From contig JASXTE010000017.1 of assembly GCA_030280995.1 (NCBI GenBank), positions 22,892,498-22,956,497 on the forward strand: 64,000 nt of DNA. The letters are read 5' to 3'. Source of the DNA: Hemileia vastatrix (Eukaryota; Basidiomycota; Pucciniomycetes; Pucciniales; Zaghouaniaceae). Below are positions 34,859-47,812 of the stretch, one piece after another (the first letter of the stretch is position 1; each line of letters starts with the position of its first letter). The notes below the pieces were generated by a model that had not been told where the DNA came from, searched no databases, and saw nothing but the letters and a program-made list of their open reading frames with translations. Made by a program: the position numbers and the translations under genes.

Positions 34859-35657
34859 ATATTAAAAATTTATATTATATATACACAACTTAATGCAAAT
34901 TTAAACATGATAAATACTGGGAGTAGCTGTAACATTTTCAGTTTTGATAATTATAGTATTATCTATTTTTTTTATTTGTGAAATAAAATAATTTTTTTTC
35001 ATAATATTATAAGAAAATTTGATTTACTTTTGAGGAAATATATAAGTTGTGAAATCTTTAAATTTCATTTTTATTAAATTGGTAGCAAAGGTTCTAAAAT
35101 AAAAAAAACTATAATAAAGAATTTGAAATATATTAGCCATAAAAATGTGCTTTTAATGCTACCAAATTAACTGTATAGTATTTTAGGTCAAACAGGCTTA
35201 TTAATAAAAAAGTTAATAATAAAGAGTTGAAGAAAGAATTTTGAATCAATAATAGATTAAATTGTGTTTTTTTAAGAATGTACTCATTTAATTATTTAAA
35301 TTGTTCTACTTCTGATTAAAAATGTTACAATCAACGAAAATATTTGTAATAATTAATAGATTATATAATATTAAAGGTAAAGTAACAAAACTAGAGCAGT
35401 TATCATATTTTTATATAAACAATAAAATATTTAAGAATTTAATACAAGTATTTGAAATCATATAAGTAGATTTTAAAATATTTGTTATTGCTGGACTTAC
35501 AATAATTTTTTTTAATAATTAATTTAGAAAATCATGTCAAAGGTTACTTAATAAATTTCAAAGATGGTCACATTTTTGACGTATTTGAAGGAAAATAACT
35601 TGAATTATACAAGATATATCATATAGACAGAACTTTATCTATTTACATGTTGGAATA
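34859..35657. other. Convergent intergenic region, element 2
   Basis: AT-rich 800 bp between the ends of the dioxygenase and gene Z. It must contain both 3' ends. No other feature seen. Confidence 0.5.
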
Positions 35658-38088
35658 TTAATTTATTGAAAGGCTATGTTTAACAAAAAAAGGTGATACT
35701 GGCTGAATGGAGCTCCAGTGATTAAGAAAATCTGCAGAAATAGCCCTAGCGATTCCCGGAGGACTTGGGGTATCAAATTTTAAAGGAAATGGATCACACT
35801 TGCCTATAAAAGGTTTTATTAATGTTAAAATATAGTTATTTACATTTTTCCAAATTATTTCTTCCATCAAATGATTTTTTTTTCATGTAAATTAAGAAAC
35901 TTAACTTCTAATATTACCTCCAAGAAATCAGCTGCTGAAGCCAATCTATGATCTTGAGAGCTCAGAAATAAACCACGGAAACCATCAATTATATAGAATG
36001 TGAAAGATTGATATCGGTGGTGGGAGTATTCAGAATTTATTTTGTTTAGTGCAGCCTTTTGTTTCTCTCTCATTATAGTCAGTTCAGTATTTTCGTTTTT
36101 CTCACTTGATTGTTGAGCTTCACTAGTCTTGCCACTTGATATTGTTGCAGCACAATATTTTAATTTAAGAATGATAATTGACATAATTATATCAATGATA
36201 ATATTGCTGATTTGAAGAAGAGTTGACATTGATATATCACGGGTTTGAAGTGCAGTGGGACCAACTTCTAAGCCATCAGAAATCAGACTCTTCAGATTTG
36301 AGAGGTGAGCTAGAAGCTGAAGACCACATTCAATTGGACAATCTGAGTTAATCTTTTGATGTGATGGAAGCTGGCTGAATTCATGTGCGGTCAGATAAAG
36401 TGAAGATGATATAAGAGATACCCATGAAGAACGGCAGTGGTCACTTGGGATCATTAATCTCATGAGCATTCGAATAAGATTGGATTCAGGGTGATCCGTT
36501 TTCTTTGTTGAGGAAAGAATTTCAGTATTTAAACCATCAGGATCACATAAATCATCCATTTTTTTGAAATCAATATTATCGAGTACCCATAGCTGTGAGC
36601 TATCAATCTCTAAAAAAATATTTGCTACAAAAGGAAAAAAAAAATAAGTAAAATAACAAAAGTCAAGACTAAAAATTATGGTAACTTACATAACTCAGTA
36701 AGTTTTGAAAGCCAATCTTCTCCACAAGATTTTTCCCAATGAAAAGTAAACATTGGAATATTTGACATGGGTTCTTGGGAAGAAGTAGAAGAGCGTAATT
36801 CGAGGAGAGTAACAATTTCCAACCACGACCTGAGGACCTTTGCCGTGCTGATTCTACCTTTATAAAAATTATGAATTTTACAGAATTCCTCCTGCAAATC
36901 AGATTCTTTTAGAACTGAGGGTGAATAAGTTAGATGTTTTTTCGATATCTTGATTGGAGTTGATTTCATTGGTAGAGAAGCTTTCAAAGAGGTCAAAGTA
37001 GGTAATTTAGGAGGTGATGGGTATTGCTTCTTAGAAATGAAGGAATTTGGTGATGAGCTGTTTGAATCATCATCTTTATCAAACATATCAACATGTCTTG
37101 AAGAAGATTTTAAACTTTGCTTTTTTTGATGAACAAGCATAGCTTCATATTCTGACAGTTGATCATCGCTATTTTCATTGCTCTTTTCATCATCTTCATC
37201 AGGGAGAGGGCGTTTATGGATGGAACAATCTACAGCAGGTGAGTTTCTGGTACAAAATATCAAAAGAAAGATAAAAAGTACAATATGTAAGCAATAAAAG
37301 AGATATATGATTGAATTTTAAAGATAAAAGAATAACAATAAAAAAAAAGGAAACAAGAATATACTCATTATCAAAACCTTTGCTTTTTTTTTGAGATTAA
37401 TTATTTGATACATCAGAAAATTTATTAGCAGAAGCCGGTTTAATACGTCGAACAAAAGAGGAGCCTTGGGATAATCTCTTTTTCTTGGAGCGGATAACAG
37501 GTGTTTCAAGATTTTCCTTAGAAGTTGAAGCATGAGTTGAAGCTGATGGTTCATCTGTCTCATCATCATCCCTAATGACAATGACTTCATCAGGAGGAAT
37601 CATACCCTCCTCATAAGCTACAAATATATATGAAGAAAAAAAAATATTAATAATCTTATCTACTAATTTAAAAGGAGACAAAAAAGGTGATGAACATACA
37701 TTTTTCAAGGCTTTTCACATATTGGAGTAAGTCATTACAAGGGTTAGATAAATATGAAGGAGAAGGATTATTGTTAAGGATCTTGACAAGCTCTTCTGTT
37801 TTATCTCTAGCCGATTCAAGTAAATTGCGATACTGAACTCTTGTTATTTCCTGCCTCTCATTGCTAAGTACAGGAGGGTTAGGTGCCATGCCATGTGGCA
37901 GACATGGTGCAAGCTCAAAAGCTTCAAAGCGAGTATCAATCAGAGAGTGGGATGAAACACATTTGGGTGCTGGAAAATCAAATTTTTGAAAAAAAAAAGA
38001 TATAGAACATAAGTGAAATATATAAATTAAGAGAGAGGAACATGATATACATACAAAGTGGAGGTGTAGGATTTTGTATACTAGACAT
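35658..38088 (-). pseudogene. Gene Z, element 2 copy (unrecognised family, nearly intact)
   Basis: The start is the ATG at 38086-38088; exons 38055-38088, 37700-37969, 37617-about 37389, 36690-37246 and 36624 downward join in phase at GT-AG introns. The protein of roughly 700 aa has a helical N-terminus (NERQEITRVQYRNLLESARD), a Ser/acidic middle likely disordered, and a conserved C-terminal half: HPESNLIRMLMRLMIPSDH, a hydrophobic segment around IIIDIIMSIIILK, YQSFTFYIIDGFRGLFLSSQ then DHRLASAADFLE, and a last block with WKNVNNYILTLIKPFIGK. Lesions: TAA at 37397-37399 and a frame break at a nine-A run near 35880. I know no family with these motifs; conservation with the element 1 copy argues for a real protein. 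Confidence 0.6.
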
Positions 38089-39200
38089 ATTGATTAATGA
38101 ATATTAAAAAAAAGTATTTGATATCAAAAAATTATGATGTAATATGATGAATAATTATAAGAAACTCTATTCTAGAAAATTGAAGTTGATAATTTAATAG
38201 GATAAAAAATTGAATAAGATTAAAATTAAAGTGAGGATGAAAGAAACAGAAAACATAAAGAGGGGGATTTTATATTATTTGAGCTTTTTTTAACATGTAT
38301 TATTCATAGTGGGGTAAACTGAGTAACATGCTAAATCACAATCTGTTTATATTGAAGCGAAATTTGATGTAGCTAACAGAAAATACTAGTAATTCTTTGG
38401 GGACTTTTAGTGTGAAAAACAAATAATAACTAATTTATATCCCATATGCGAATTGCCATGGGTAAATACAAAATTTTTTAATTTAGAATTTACTCCTAAA
38501 CAATGGAGATACACTTAATTAGTATATTATATGAAAAAAAGGATAATCCTTTATGAATATTTGTTAAATTTACTTTCAGATGACAATGCGAGATTCACAT
38601 ATATACTGATATGCCTCATCAAACAAGAAATGAATTATAAATATAAAATTGGTAACATTAGAATTTAAGATAAGAATTTGTTTTTTAAGTGACAGGAGGA
38701 GTGTCAGGCTAGGGTGTGGGCACCGTGACCAAACCTTTGATAAACTTGGATACAACTAAGGGAAAAAAAAATTGAATAGTTTTATTTTGCAATATATCTT
38801 AGTCTGCACAAGATATTGCATTGTTGTCCCTAACTATACCAATATTGTTACTTTTCAAAAGTTATAGGACAACTAAGTTGATAAAATATTATTATGAATC
38901 ACCCAATGAAATACCTTAAGCAACATTCAAAATTATTAAAATATTAATATTTAATTTGAGATTCGGATTAGCTAATTTTTCACAACTTACCACAGTTTTG
39001 ATTAATATAATAAAACTTGAAAAAAATTGTTGAGATAACCTAGAAATGGGTGCAAGAAAATGATGAAACATATGACTTGAAACTTAACTCATACAGTATT
39101 GATAAACTTCATGGATCCTGATTAATTTCTATCGAAATTAATTTTGAGACTAGCATATTGAATTTTAGCTATGACCAAGTACTGTAAGTGCCATGGTTTG
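38089..39200. other. AT-rich region upstream of gene Z, element 2
   Basis: Probably includes the gene Z promoter. No coding frame. A GC-richer patch near 38690-38760 loosely resembles 24840-24900 in element 1. Confidence 0.45.
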
Positions 39201-41060
39201 TATTCAATATATTGGTGTTTAAATTAATTTTGATAGGAACCACCAAGTATCATATGGCACCATGCATGAAACACTGACAGAAACCATCAAATTTATGAGG
39301 CAATGAACCTCATAATTTCGATTGAAATTAATATAGACCCCTGCATATTGAATACAAGCCATTTCACATGGACTAAACAGACATAGATAAAATTCAACAT
39401 GCATGGCTTAAAATTAATTTTGATTGAAATTAACCAAGGCATTAAAACATCAATTTTTATATGGTGTACTTGATCAAACCAGTTTATCTAACTGCTTAGC
39501 TTACCTATACTTATAGGAATTTTATGCATAGTCCATGTCCATATTAATTTCCATCGAAATTAATGCTGAATAATACATAATGAATACATGCTATGCCACT
39601 TACACTTGCCAGGCATAGCTACCATTAAATATGCCAGGATCAAAAATTAATTTCGATCGAAATTAATGAGCATGATAATCATGAATTTCTGGAGTCAACT
39701 GCTTATTTTTATGCATGGTGCCTTGCCAACATTAATTTTGATCGAAATTACTTTTGATACTGGCATATTGCATGTATATATGCCTGGAAAGTGTAAGTGG
39801 CATAGTGTGTATTCATTATGTATTTGTCAGCATTAATTTCAATCGAATTTAATGTTGACATTTGCATATTGAACCCAAGCCAGAAAACAACCCAGAAGAT
39901 TCTTCATAAAACTTCCCATTAATTTCGATCGAAATTAAGGCTGACCATATACATATTGAATGGTAGTTATATCTGGTCTGAGTAAGCAGAGATTACTTAT
40001 ATTCAATATGTATTGGTCAACATTAATTTTGATCAAAATTAATGAGCATTTTGATCATGAACTTTTTCAGTCAGTTAGTTGTTTCAATGCATAATGGCAT
40101 GCCAACATTAATTTTGATCAAAATTAATGTTGAAATGATATAATGCTTTTTTGCATGACATGTAAAGGACGGCAAGTATTTTTAAGTATTGAAATTTACT
40201 ATACATGTTGAGGGTAAATATAAAATTTACATATCCATATTAATTTCTATAAAAATTAATGTTGACCAATACATAATAAATAGTAGATATGCCTGGCTAG
40301 TGTAAGTGGCATAGCTTTTTTTCAATCTGCACTTGGCAACATTAATTTTGATCGAAATTAAGGTTCATGATTATCATCAATTTATTCAGTCAGTTGCTTA
40401 CTGTTATTCATGGTAACATGTCAACATTAATTTTAATTAAAATTGAATTTGACATGCCACCAAGCATTTTTATGTAAGATGAAAAGTAGGGCACTCTATT
40501 CTTAAGTAAACACATTACAATGCATATTGAGCATGTAAATATCATTTACACATTAATATTAATTTCAATCAAAATTAATGTTGACCAATAAACATTGAAC
40601 ACAAGCTTTACAACTTACACACACCAGATATAACTACCATTCAATATGTATATGGTGCTCACTAATTTCGATCGAAATTAATGAGCAGTTTTATGAAGAA
40701 TTTTTTGGGTCGTTTGCTGGTTTGGGTTCAATATGAAAATGTCAATATTAAATTCTATTGAAATTAATGTTGACCAATACGTAATGAATACACACTATGC
40801 CACTTACACTTTCCAGGAATAGACACCATGCAATATGCCAGTATCAAAAGTAATTTCGATCGAAATTAATGTTGGCAAGGCACCATGCATAAAAATAAGC
40901 AGTTGACTCCAGAAATTCATGATTATCATGCTCATTAATTTCGATCAAAATTAATTTTTGATACTGGCATATTTAATGGTAGCAATGCCTGTCAAGTATA
41001 AGTGGCATAGCGTGTATTCACTATGTATTGGTCAACATTAAATTCGATTGAAATTAATAT
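39200..41060. repeat. Palindrome-spacer array of element 2
   Basis: About 19 copies of TTAATTTCGATCGAAATTAA or decayed versions, near 39213, 39311, 39410, 39541, 39646, 39733, 39831, 39918, 40020, 40105, 40238, 40340, 40425, 40555, 40659, 40747, 40849, 40931 and 41036. Spacing is mostly 82-105 bp with some of about 131. Spacers recur in both orientations: the 39668-39730 spacer (GAGCATGATAATCATGAATT...) reappears inverted at 40867-40933, and the next one likewise at 40760-40845. It lies between gene Z and gene Y, as the other array does in element 1. Confidence 0.9.
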
Positions 41061-41273
41061 GGATACATAAATGTGACATAAAGAGGTATGGACCATCAAT
41101 TTGTTGAAAATACATTTTTATATCTCATACATTATTTGTTTTTCTTAAATAAAATGTTACTCTCTCTCAATATCACTTTATAACATTTACCAAGCTGCTT
41201 TGAAAAAAAATAGAATACATAAAATTCAATATAAGATAGCTATATTACACAGAAGATCACCGTTATACCTAAG

Positions 41274-42935
41274 TTATGATGATGTTGATGCTCTATTAAT
41301 TGATTCCCGAATCTTTACCAGATCAATATCAGCTCCAACCCCAAGTGACTCACGTTCATTCACAGATAATCCTTGCAAAAATGTTGCTGAATAGCAATTC
41401 TTGGGGAGGTATTTGGGAACATTGAATATACCATTTTGTGCAACTGTCCTTTCTGATGACCGTGAATATGTTTTTAATGCTTATTTTTTTTGAGCTGGTG
41501 TATGGGCTAAGTCCTTTGTCATCTTATCCATTTTTTTAAACAAATCATTGAGTTCAGGATTTCGCCATCCAGGAATAGCTCGGATAGGTGCATTTGGGGC
41601 TGGTGCTGGGCCTTCCTTGATATCAGAGATGCACCTAGTATCATGAAAAAGCACAACAAAACCTGGCACATCACTGCAGAGATCTCTTGCTAACTTGTAG
41701 CGTGCACTAGCAATCTGAATTCCAACTAAATCAGCTTCATAATAACAAAAAGCAAAGTAAAATAAAAAACTTACCTTGGTCCAATAACGTTTTACTTGTG
41801 CCCTTGCCCTCTTTTCAATCTTTTCTCTTGCTACCCTTTCCTCTTCTTGCCCAAACAACCTTATCATCTCCTTCCCCTTATTAACTACCCATTTCTCAAT
41901 AACACATTAAGTGAACTGAAGCTTTGACTGATCGATTGTATTCAAGGTGGTGAGCTATCTGGTACAGTGGTCGCATACTATGCTTCCCATGACTTGATTC
42001 CAAGTTGATTCTGAAAAATCATGGCAAGTCCAATCAAACGCGAATTTCCGAAAACCTTTTTCTTGCAATTCACGCTCTAAGTTTCTTTTGACAGAAAGTG
42101 GGATCGGTGCTCCTCCTTTTAGTCCTCGAGGCTCAGGTGCTGGAAAAAATTTGGGTAGTTGAATTTTGGATCGCAAGAAGGCTATAGAATTGGTTATCAG
42201 AAATTGTCGATCAGCTGCAGAATTGGCACGGTTAGAAGATTGGACTTGGGTTAGGACAGTTTGAATTGGCTCCAATCTTTCCAATTTTCAATCTCCAAAG
42301 GTGTTGGGCTCGCAGGATATTTTGATATTTGTGTTGGTTCCCCAAGACAATACTTCAGAAAGTGGTAAATATTTCTATTTAGACTGTCCGAGCTCCTGGG
42401 AACATCATTCCTTCTAACTAAGCCTCTTACAGCCCTTAACCCCCGTTCTCGCTCATGAGACTCTGCTGAATTGAGTCTGTGGTAATCACTGATACCCATA
42501 ATGATTGAGGGATTCACTAACAATTCAAATAAGTTAATTAAATTGGTTATTTTTCAATAAAAGAATACACTACAAATTTGACTTACCTGCTCCACTTGTG
42601 CTTGCTCCTTGGTTAGGCTGAGCAGATGATGATTGGTCTCCGAAAAATTCCCTCAATACTTCACTAGCCCAATCTTTTCCTAGCTGATCAGCTTGCTGAT
42701 TAGCACTTTCAGAAGCAGAAGGATGATTGGGATTAAAATTTCTCGGTTCTGTATGAGACTCTTGGCCTGGATTGGGATTAGGTGGTGGGTTAGGATTAGG
42801 TGGTACAGATTGAGATGCATCTGGAGGTGGATCAGCAGAGGGTGGTGGAGGAGTATTTCCAGTATTAGTATGTTGAGGCAGAAAACAATCAGAATAGGTT
42901 GGGTCAACAGACATCCCTTCAAAATTATCATCCAT
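41274..42935 (-). pseudogene. Gene Y, element 2 copy (paralogue of gene X)
   Basis: Exon 1 (42587-42935) encodes an acidic start MDDNFEGMSVDPTYSD and a Pro/Asn-rich disordered stretch; exon 2 begins at 42516. The conserved part has EPRGLKGGAPIPLSVKRNLE, FAFDWTCHDFSESTWNQVMG, a charged helical segment, PGWRNPELNDLFKKMDKMTK and a C-terminal LPKNCYSATFLQGLSVNERE. Gene X has the same two landmarks, so X and Y look like diverged relatives. Compared with element 1 Y, there is a frameshift near 42255, TAG for Trp near 41953, TAA near 41908 and TAA for Ser near 41490. Role unknown; an accessory transposition protein is plausible by context. Confidence 0.6.
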
Positions 42936-43352
42936 AATGAACTGTAATAAAATAAAATAAAATAAAAATAATCAGTTGTTAAAATTTATACCTATCAAAG
43001 CTAAAGTAAAAAAAGATACTATGTATATAGTCTTGTAAACGTGTATGTTCTCTTGTCGAAAAATAAAGTGAATAATATATAGCTATCAGCTAAAGTTGGA
43101 AGGTCAAACTATTTATAATAGATGAATGAGCAAGAAGATCATTCATTAAGTAAAAATTTTATCATATTTCTCATTATCATGATTTTATTTCTTTCATTCT
43201 TACATTTAAGATAAAAATGACTCATTGAAAGCATGGGTTCTCTCGCAATAAAAGCAACCAAAGTAATTGTTCACTGATTTATGATAAGGTAAGTTGGATG
43301 CATTGAATTTTTTAATCGAGCATTGAATTATTTCTTTCACCATTTACAAATA
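42936..43352. other. Intergenic region between Tnp2 transposase and gene Y, element 2
   Basis: AT-rich 417 bp, presumably holding the transposase 3' end and the gene Y promoter. Nothing else seen. Confidence 0.4.
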
Positions 43353-46300
43353 TCACCAATCCTACAAATTTCCCCAATCCCAAATTAACACAAAGATTTT
43401 AGTCAACAGAAAATAAATTTGATTAATTTTTTCACTCACTACTGTCTGCAGTCCAATGGCAGTGACAACCTCGTCTTTGATTCCAAACATTCCTTTTTTG
43501 TGCTCGACAGTAGCTGCATGTCCAATTATTGCATCTTTCTTAATCACAATTTGAGCTGCTTTGGCTATCTTAATAACCGACAATGCACTTGTGGGAAAAG
43601 CTCATAGGGATCCTTTGATGTTTCTTCTGGACGGAGCTCTTTGAAAGACTTACTATTAAATATATTTGATCAATCTCTTCCTTTGATCTGAAAAGATCAT
43701 CAATTTTCCCAAACTGGCTATCTTTTCCATAGTAGAGTTCAATTGTTGAATTAGCAATGTGTCGATGGTAACTAGTAAACCTCTTTCCATGTATCAATAT
43801 GCTTGCTACATTTTCAACTACCCGATCCCCACTTTTCTCCGATGGTGTCAAAGCCCGTCTTGAAGTTTCTTTTCCCATTTGTGCCCTTACCCATTTAGTA
43901 AATAATGCCATACTTAGATGGATCCATTTGTTTTGTTTATTGAGATCAATATGGATTTTTTTAGTCTCACATTGATCATTATCTTCAGCTTCACCAAGAT
44001 CTAATACCCTAGACTTCCGATACCAATGTTTGAGCATTGTTAGCGGTATCTCTCCTGTGGTAAATATTAATAAATTAGCACAGCTGAGTTTTTAAATCAT
44101 TGCTTACAAACATTACATATGTGGATGGTGATTGTTTGGAATTTCAGATAATATATGATTCACCCGCTCTCCAGACCAAGTAGCTGTACCTGATGGTGGA
44201 CCAAGACGCTTTATCATTTCAGGATAATGTTGAGTGATATGCAGATTTGGCTTTGCATTAATATTCTTCCAACCCTCTTCAAGGCACTCATGATACTCTA
44301 ACAGAAATTGATCTAGATCTTTAAGCTCATTAGTCTGTATATTTTTTAATTTCAAAAAATTGGAGATCGAGCATAATGTTACAAGTGACTTGAGAAGATA
44401 ATATTCTCTTGGTTTATCAGCTGAGGAAGCTGAAGATTCAGATTCTTTAAATTTTTCAAACCAAAGGGGTATAAGTGACAAAGGGAAGTAGAGAGTATAC
44501 AGCATGTGCCATTCTGCTGCCTTGAGGGATCCTGCCTTTTTAGATCCTACTGATTTTGGAACTCGTGTTAGCCAGGAAGGTCTTCTTACTTGATCAATCA
44601 TCTTCCATACAACCTGTAGCTCTGCTGCTGTGATTCGTGGATTACTACTACCTTCATTTTCTTTCTCCTTACCTTTCCTTTTATTTTCTTCATCTCTAGC
44701 TGTCTCATTTGATGAGTGAGATCCTTCACTCTGTGATATGCTAATGCTTCTTTGCCTTAAGTTATACAATGAATTCCTACTTTCACTGCTGTGAGACTTT
44801 ATTGAGGCCACATCGCTATATGGAGGAATAAATTTGGAGCTGGATGACCTACTCTGGCTTCTTGATCGATTTGTTCCCAATCCTTCATTATCTAGTCCAT
44901 GATGACTTGATGACTGTCTTGAACTCGTACGTCTTTGCCGCTTGTGCTGTCCCGTGTGTCCTGTATCATCATCATCATTATTCATGGTGCTTAAGCTACT
45001 TCTACGTTTTTTCGAATGTTTGTGCAGTGAAGTATCAGAAAAGAAATCATCATCTTCTTCTCTTACATGCCAATTTTTATCCTTTTCCAGCTTTCTTTCT
45101 AGATCTTTTGCTGCATTTTGGATTTGAAAATAGCTTAGACTGTGATCTTTTAGGTTGCCAAGCATATGTGAATGCATAACATCAATTGAGCAATATTCAG
45201 TTGGACGCCAATATTCAAGGTTATTCAGCTCACTCCATCGTACCCCATGATTTTGAACAATTGATACACGCTCCCAATGTGACTTAGAATTTTTCCACTT
45301 TGTTGCCCAGCACATATGATCCTCATGATTCCGTAATGAAAAATTTCCCACATTCTTTTCACTAATTTCATCTTTAGAGATATTACAGAAAGAGCAGAAC
45401 ATTTTTGCAGAGTGACTCGAAAAGCCAGCCAATTTTCGTATTGCAGGAATGTCACCTATCAAAGAGAACAATGCAACTCTTAATTTCCGGCCTCGTGGAT
45501 AAAGATGTGTCTTTTCAATCAATATACCATCCCATAGAGTTTGTAGATCATTAACCAGTGGTTTTAGAAGGTGATTAAGCTGCTCACTTGTGGGTTCTGT
45601 TGGTCCGGGTATAATAGAATACAAAAAAAGATTTTCCATTTTGTATCTATCTTCTTGAGGTAGGTTCATACACACCATCATAATATTGCCTACAGACTTC
45701 TGATGACCTCCAATCCTATTGCCACCAGGCCTAAACCAGTCGACATATAAAGTAAACATTAAGTTGCCTGAAGTTATCGTATATTCATCATCATTGCTAT
45801 CCAGAGCTGGAGTGGTTATGGGAAAGTTTTTCCAAATTGAACCATCACAAACATCCTTCATCAAATCACACTCTACACGTTCTTCCACAGGGGTTTTCTT
45901 CTCAATCAGAAGCTCAAATTTGAACAGTTTGATCTTTTCCTTAAGCCAGTTGATAAAAGAATGGTGATGAAATGTTTTAAGAGATAAGTATTTTACATGT
46001 TCTTGATGTTCCTCCATCAAATACAGCCTTTCATCTCATTTAACTGCAATTTGTCCTGCTCCAATCATTTTTAAATAGCTCTTTGATGATGAAAGAAACG
46101 GTTGATTGCAACATAGTATAGATGGTTGAGATTCAGAGTTATACTCATAAAGAGCAAAGCATTTAGGACAGCATGTTTTAGTGAAAAATGATTGATTGAG
46201 CTTTAATCGACTAAAAACTGTATCTATCGAGCGTGGGACCAGGCGGACAATGCTATCGGAATCCAGTATTCCACTATCACCTAGAAGTTTGAGCTTCTTA

Positions 46301-46738
46301 ATTTCTTCATCCAAAAATTGAGTACAACCTTCTTTGCTCAAATGATGAATCAGAGAAAGCTTTGCTGCCTGCCACATAATTATTTGGCTATACCGTTCCC
46401 CAAGATTTGAGTTTCTAGAGACTGTTGAAGATACTTCTGCCCCCAATAGCAACTGCCCCTATGTAATAAATCTTTGAAACATCATAAAGACTTTAATTCT
46501 AACATTGAACTATAGATATACAGCTTACTGTTTCTGTGGAGCGGGAACTTCCAATGTTAAGTGGATTGTTGGAAGAAATAACCATCTGGGCCTTCCTATT
46601 TCTTTCCTCTTGATGTTTTGCATAAGAATTAGAGCTTTTGAAAGCCATACCAACTTCAAAGGACCCAGAAGAAGTTTGATACTTTCTATTGACACATCCA
46701 AGATCTTGACATTGACATACATGAAAAAATGGAGGCAT
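43353..46738 (-). pseudogene. Tnp2-family (CACTA/EnSpm-like) transposase, element 2 copy
   Basis: Exons: 46529-46738, 46458-about 44121, 44054-43440 and a nine-base last exon 43361-43353 (Asp-Trp-stop, also in the sister copy). The protein of about 1050 aa starts with a Cys-rich patch (MPPFFHVCQCQDLGC), then a zinc-binding TCCPKCFALYEY region. The transposase core has LYVDWFRPGGN, LIGDIPAIRKLAGFSSHSAK, a CSFC pair, GVRWSELNNLEYWRPTEYCS and IDVMHSHMLGNLKDHS. This is the Tnp2 pattern of basidiomycete CACTA-like (Plavaka-type) transposons. Lesions: TGA for Cys at 46036-46038, donor GT changed to AT at 44120, and two one-base deletions near 43655 and 43575. It would cut and join the CACCA ends. 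Confidence 0.85.
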
Positions 46739-47812
46739 TGTAATTGTGATAATTGTAGGAATAAGTTAGCTATTCGAAGTTACCGATTGAAGGTATTCCT
46801 TTTTTTGAAAGGCACTAGCTAATATAAGCTACATTTTTTTATCAAAAGAATATGATGGAATATGTGTTGAAATTATTTAAGTTTAAATGTTTAATTTTTA
46901 ATCGGATAAATTATATATTAATTTAAAGTTATGCAGTCTACTTTATTTGTATTCTGTATACTCTCTGCATTTGTACAACAATGCATGCATGTTTATCAGA
47001 ATATTTTCTATCATAGAAAAAATTCTGTTGTACGCACAAGCATCTTAATTATTTTTCTATCAAATGCCTTCTGAGTTATATCTAACTACCCTATAATTAT
47101 TTGATTTTGATAAAAATTCTTAGTTATGGACTATAAGAAAAGTAATCCATATTTTTAACATAATTTTTAAAAAATTACCCCAAAAATCAAAGTTAAACCC
47201 AAAAATAAGTTTAATATTTTGTAAAAAACAATCACAAACATATTTCTTTCAATTTGAAAATCGGTCTGTACTAGGTAGAATTTTCTATAAAGAAAAAATC
47301 AAAAATACTCAAATAATAGATGCTACAAAAGTGTAAACCTTAAAGAATTACATAAAAGCTGAAACCTTGTATAACTTTTCATACATAAATGTGATGAAGT
47401 GACACTCTAGTCTATTTATTCAGGTTGAAAAAAATTACTCAATAGAATATGTATTACTATCATATTGGACCAAAAATAATTTTTTGGTAATCAAAAAATG
47501 AACATAGCCTCACATTTAACAAATTATTTTTGTGGAAGAATTTTTTGAAAAGAAAAAAAAATCCTTTTCTTAAATGAGTCTGCTTTTATCACATAATCAT
47601 TCTCTTTATTTTATACCATTCCTTTTGAGTTCAAGCTGCATATAAAAATATAATTTATGCATATTATAATTCCATAAAGTCGAAATATTTCTTATTCTTA
47701 ATTTTTGTGATATTTCTCCTTAAATCAACTTTGATCATAAAGTTTTGGAGCTCAACAATTTATCCTTCCTCTTTGTTTAATTTAATTGAACACTTTCTTA
47801 ATCTAATTATTT
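46739..47812. promoter_or_regulatory. Shared upstream region of transposase (-) and gene X (+), element 2
   Basis: A 1.07-kb AT-rich interval between divergent start codons. The element 1 interval is 1.08 kb, so the distance is conserved, suggesting a two-way promoter. I could not find a reliable core motif. Confidence 0.45.

Noticed and set aside
43353..46738. KDZ-type transposase (the usual partner of fungal TET/JBP genes)
   Set aside because: The core motifs (GDIPAIRKLAGF, GVRWSELNNLEYW, DVMHSHMLGNL) fit Tnp2/CACTA, and the CACCA ends with 3-bp duplication agree with that.
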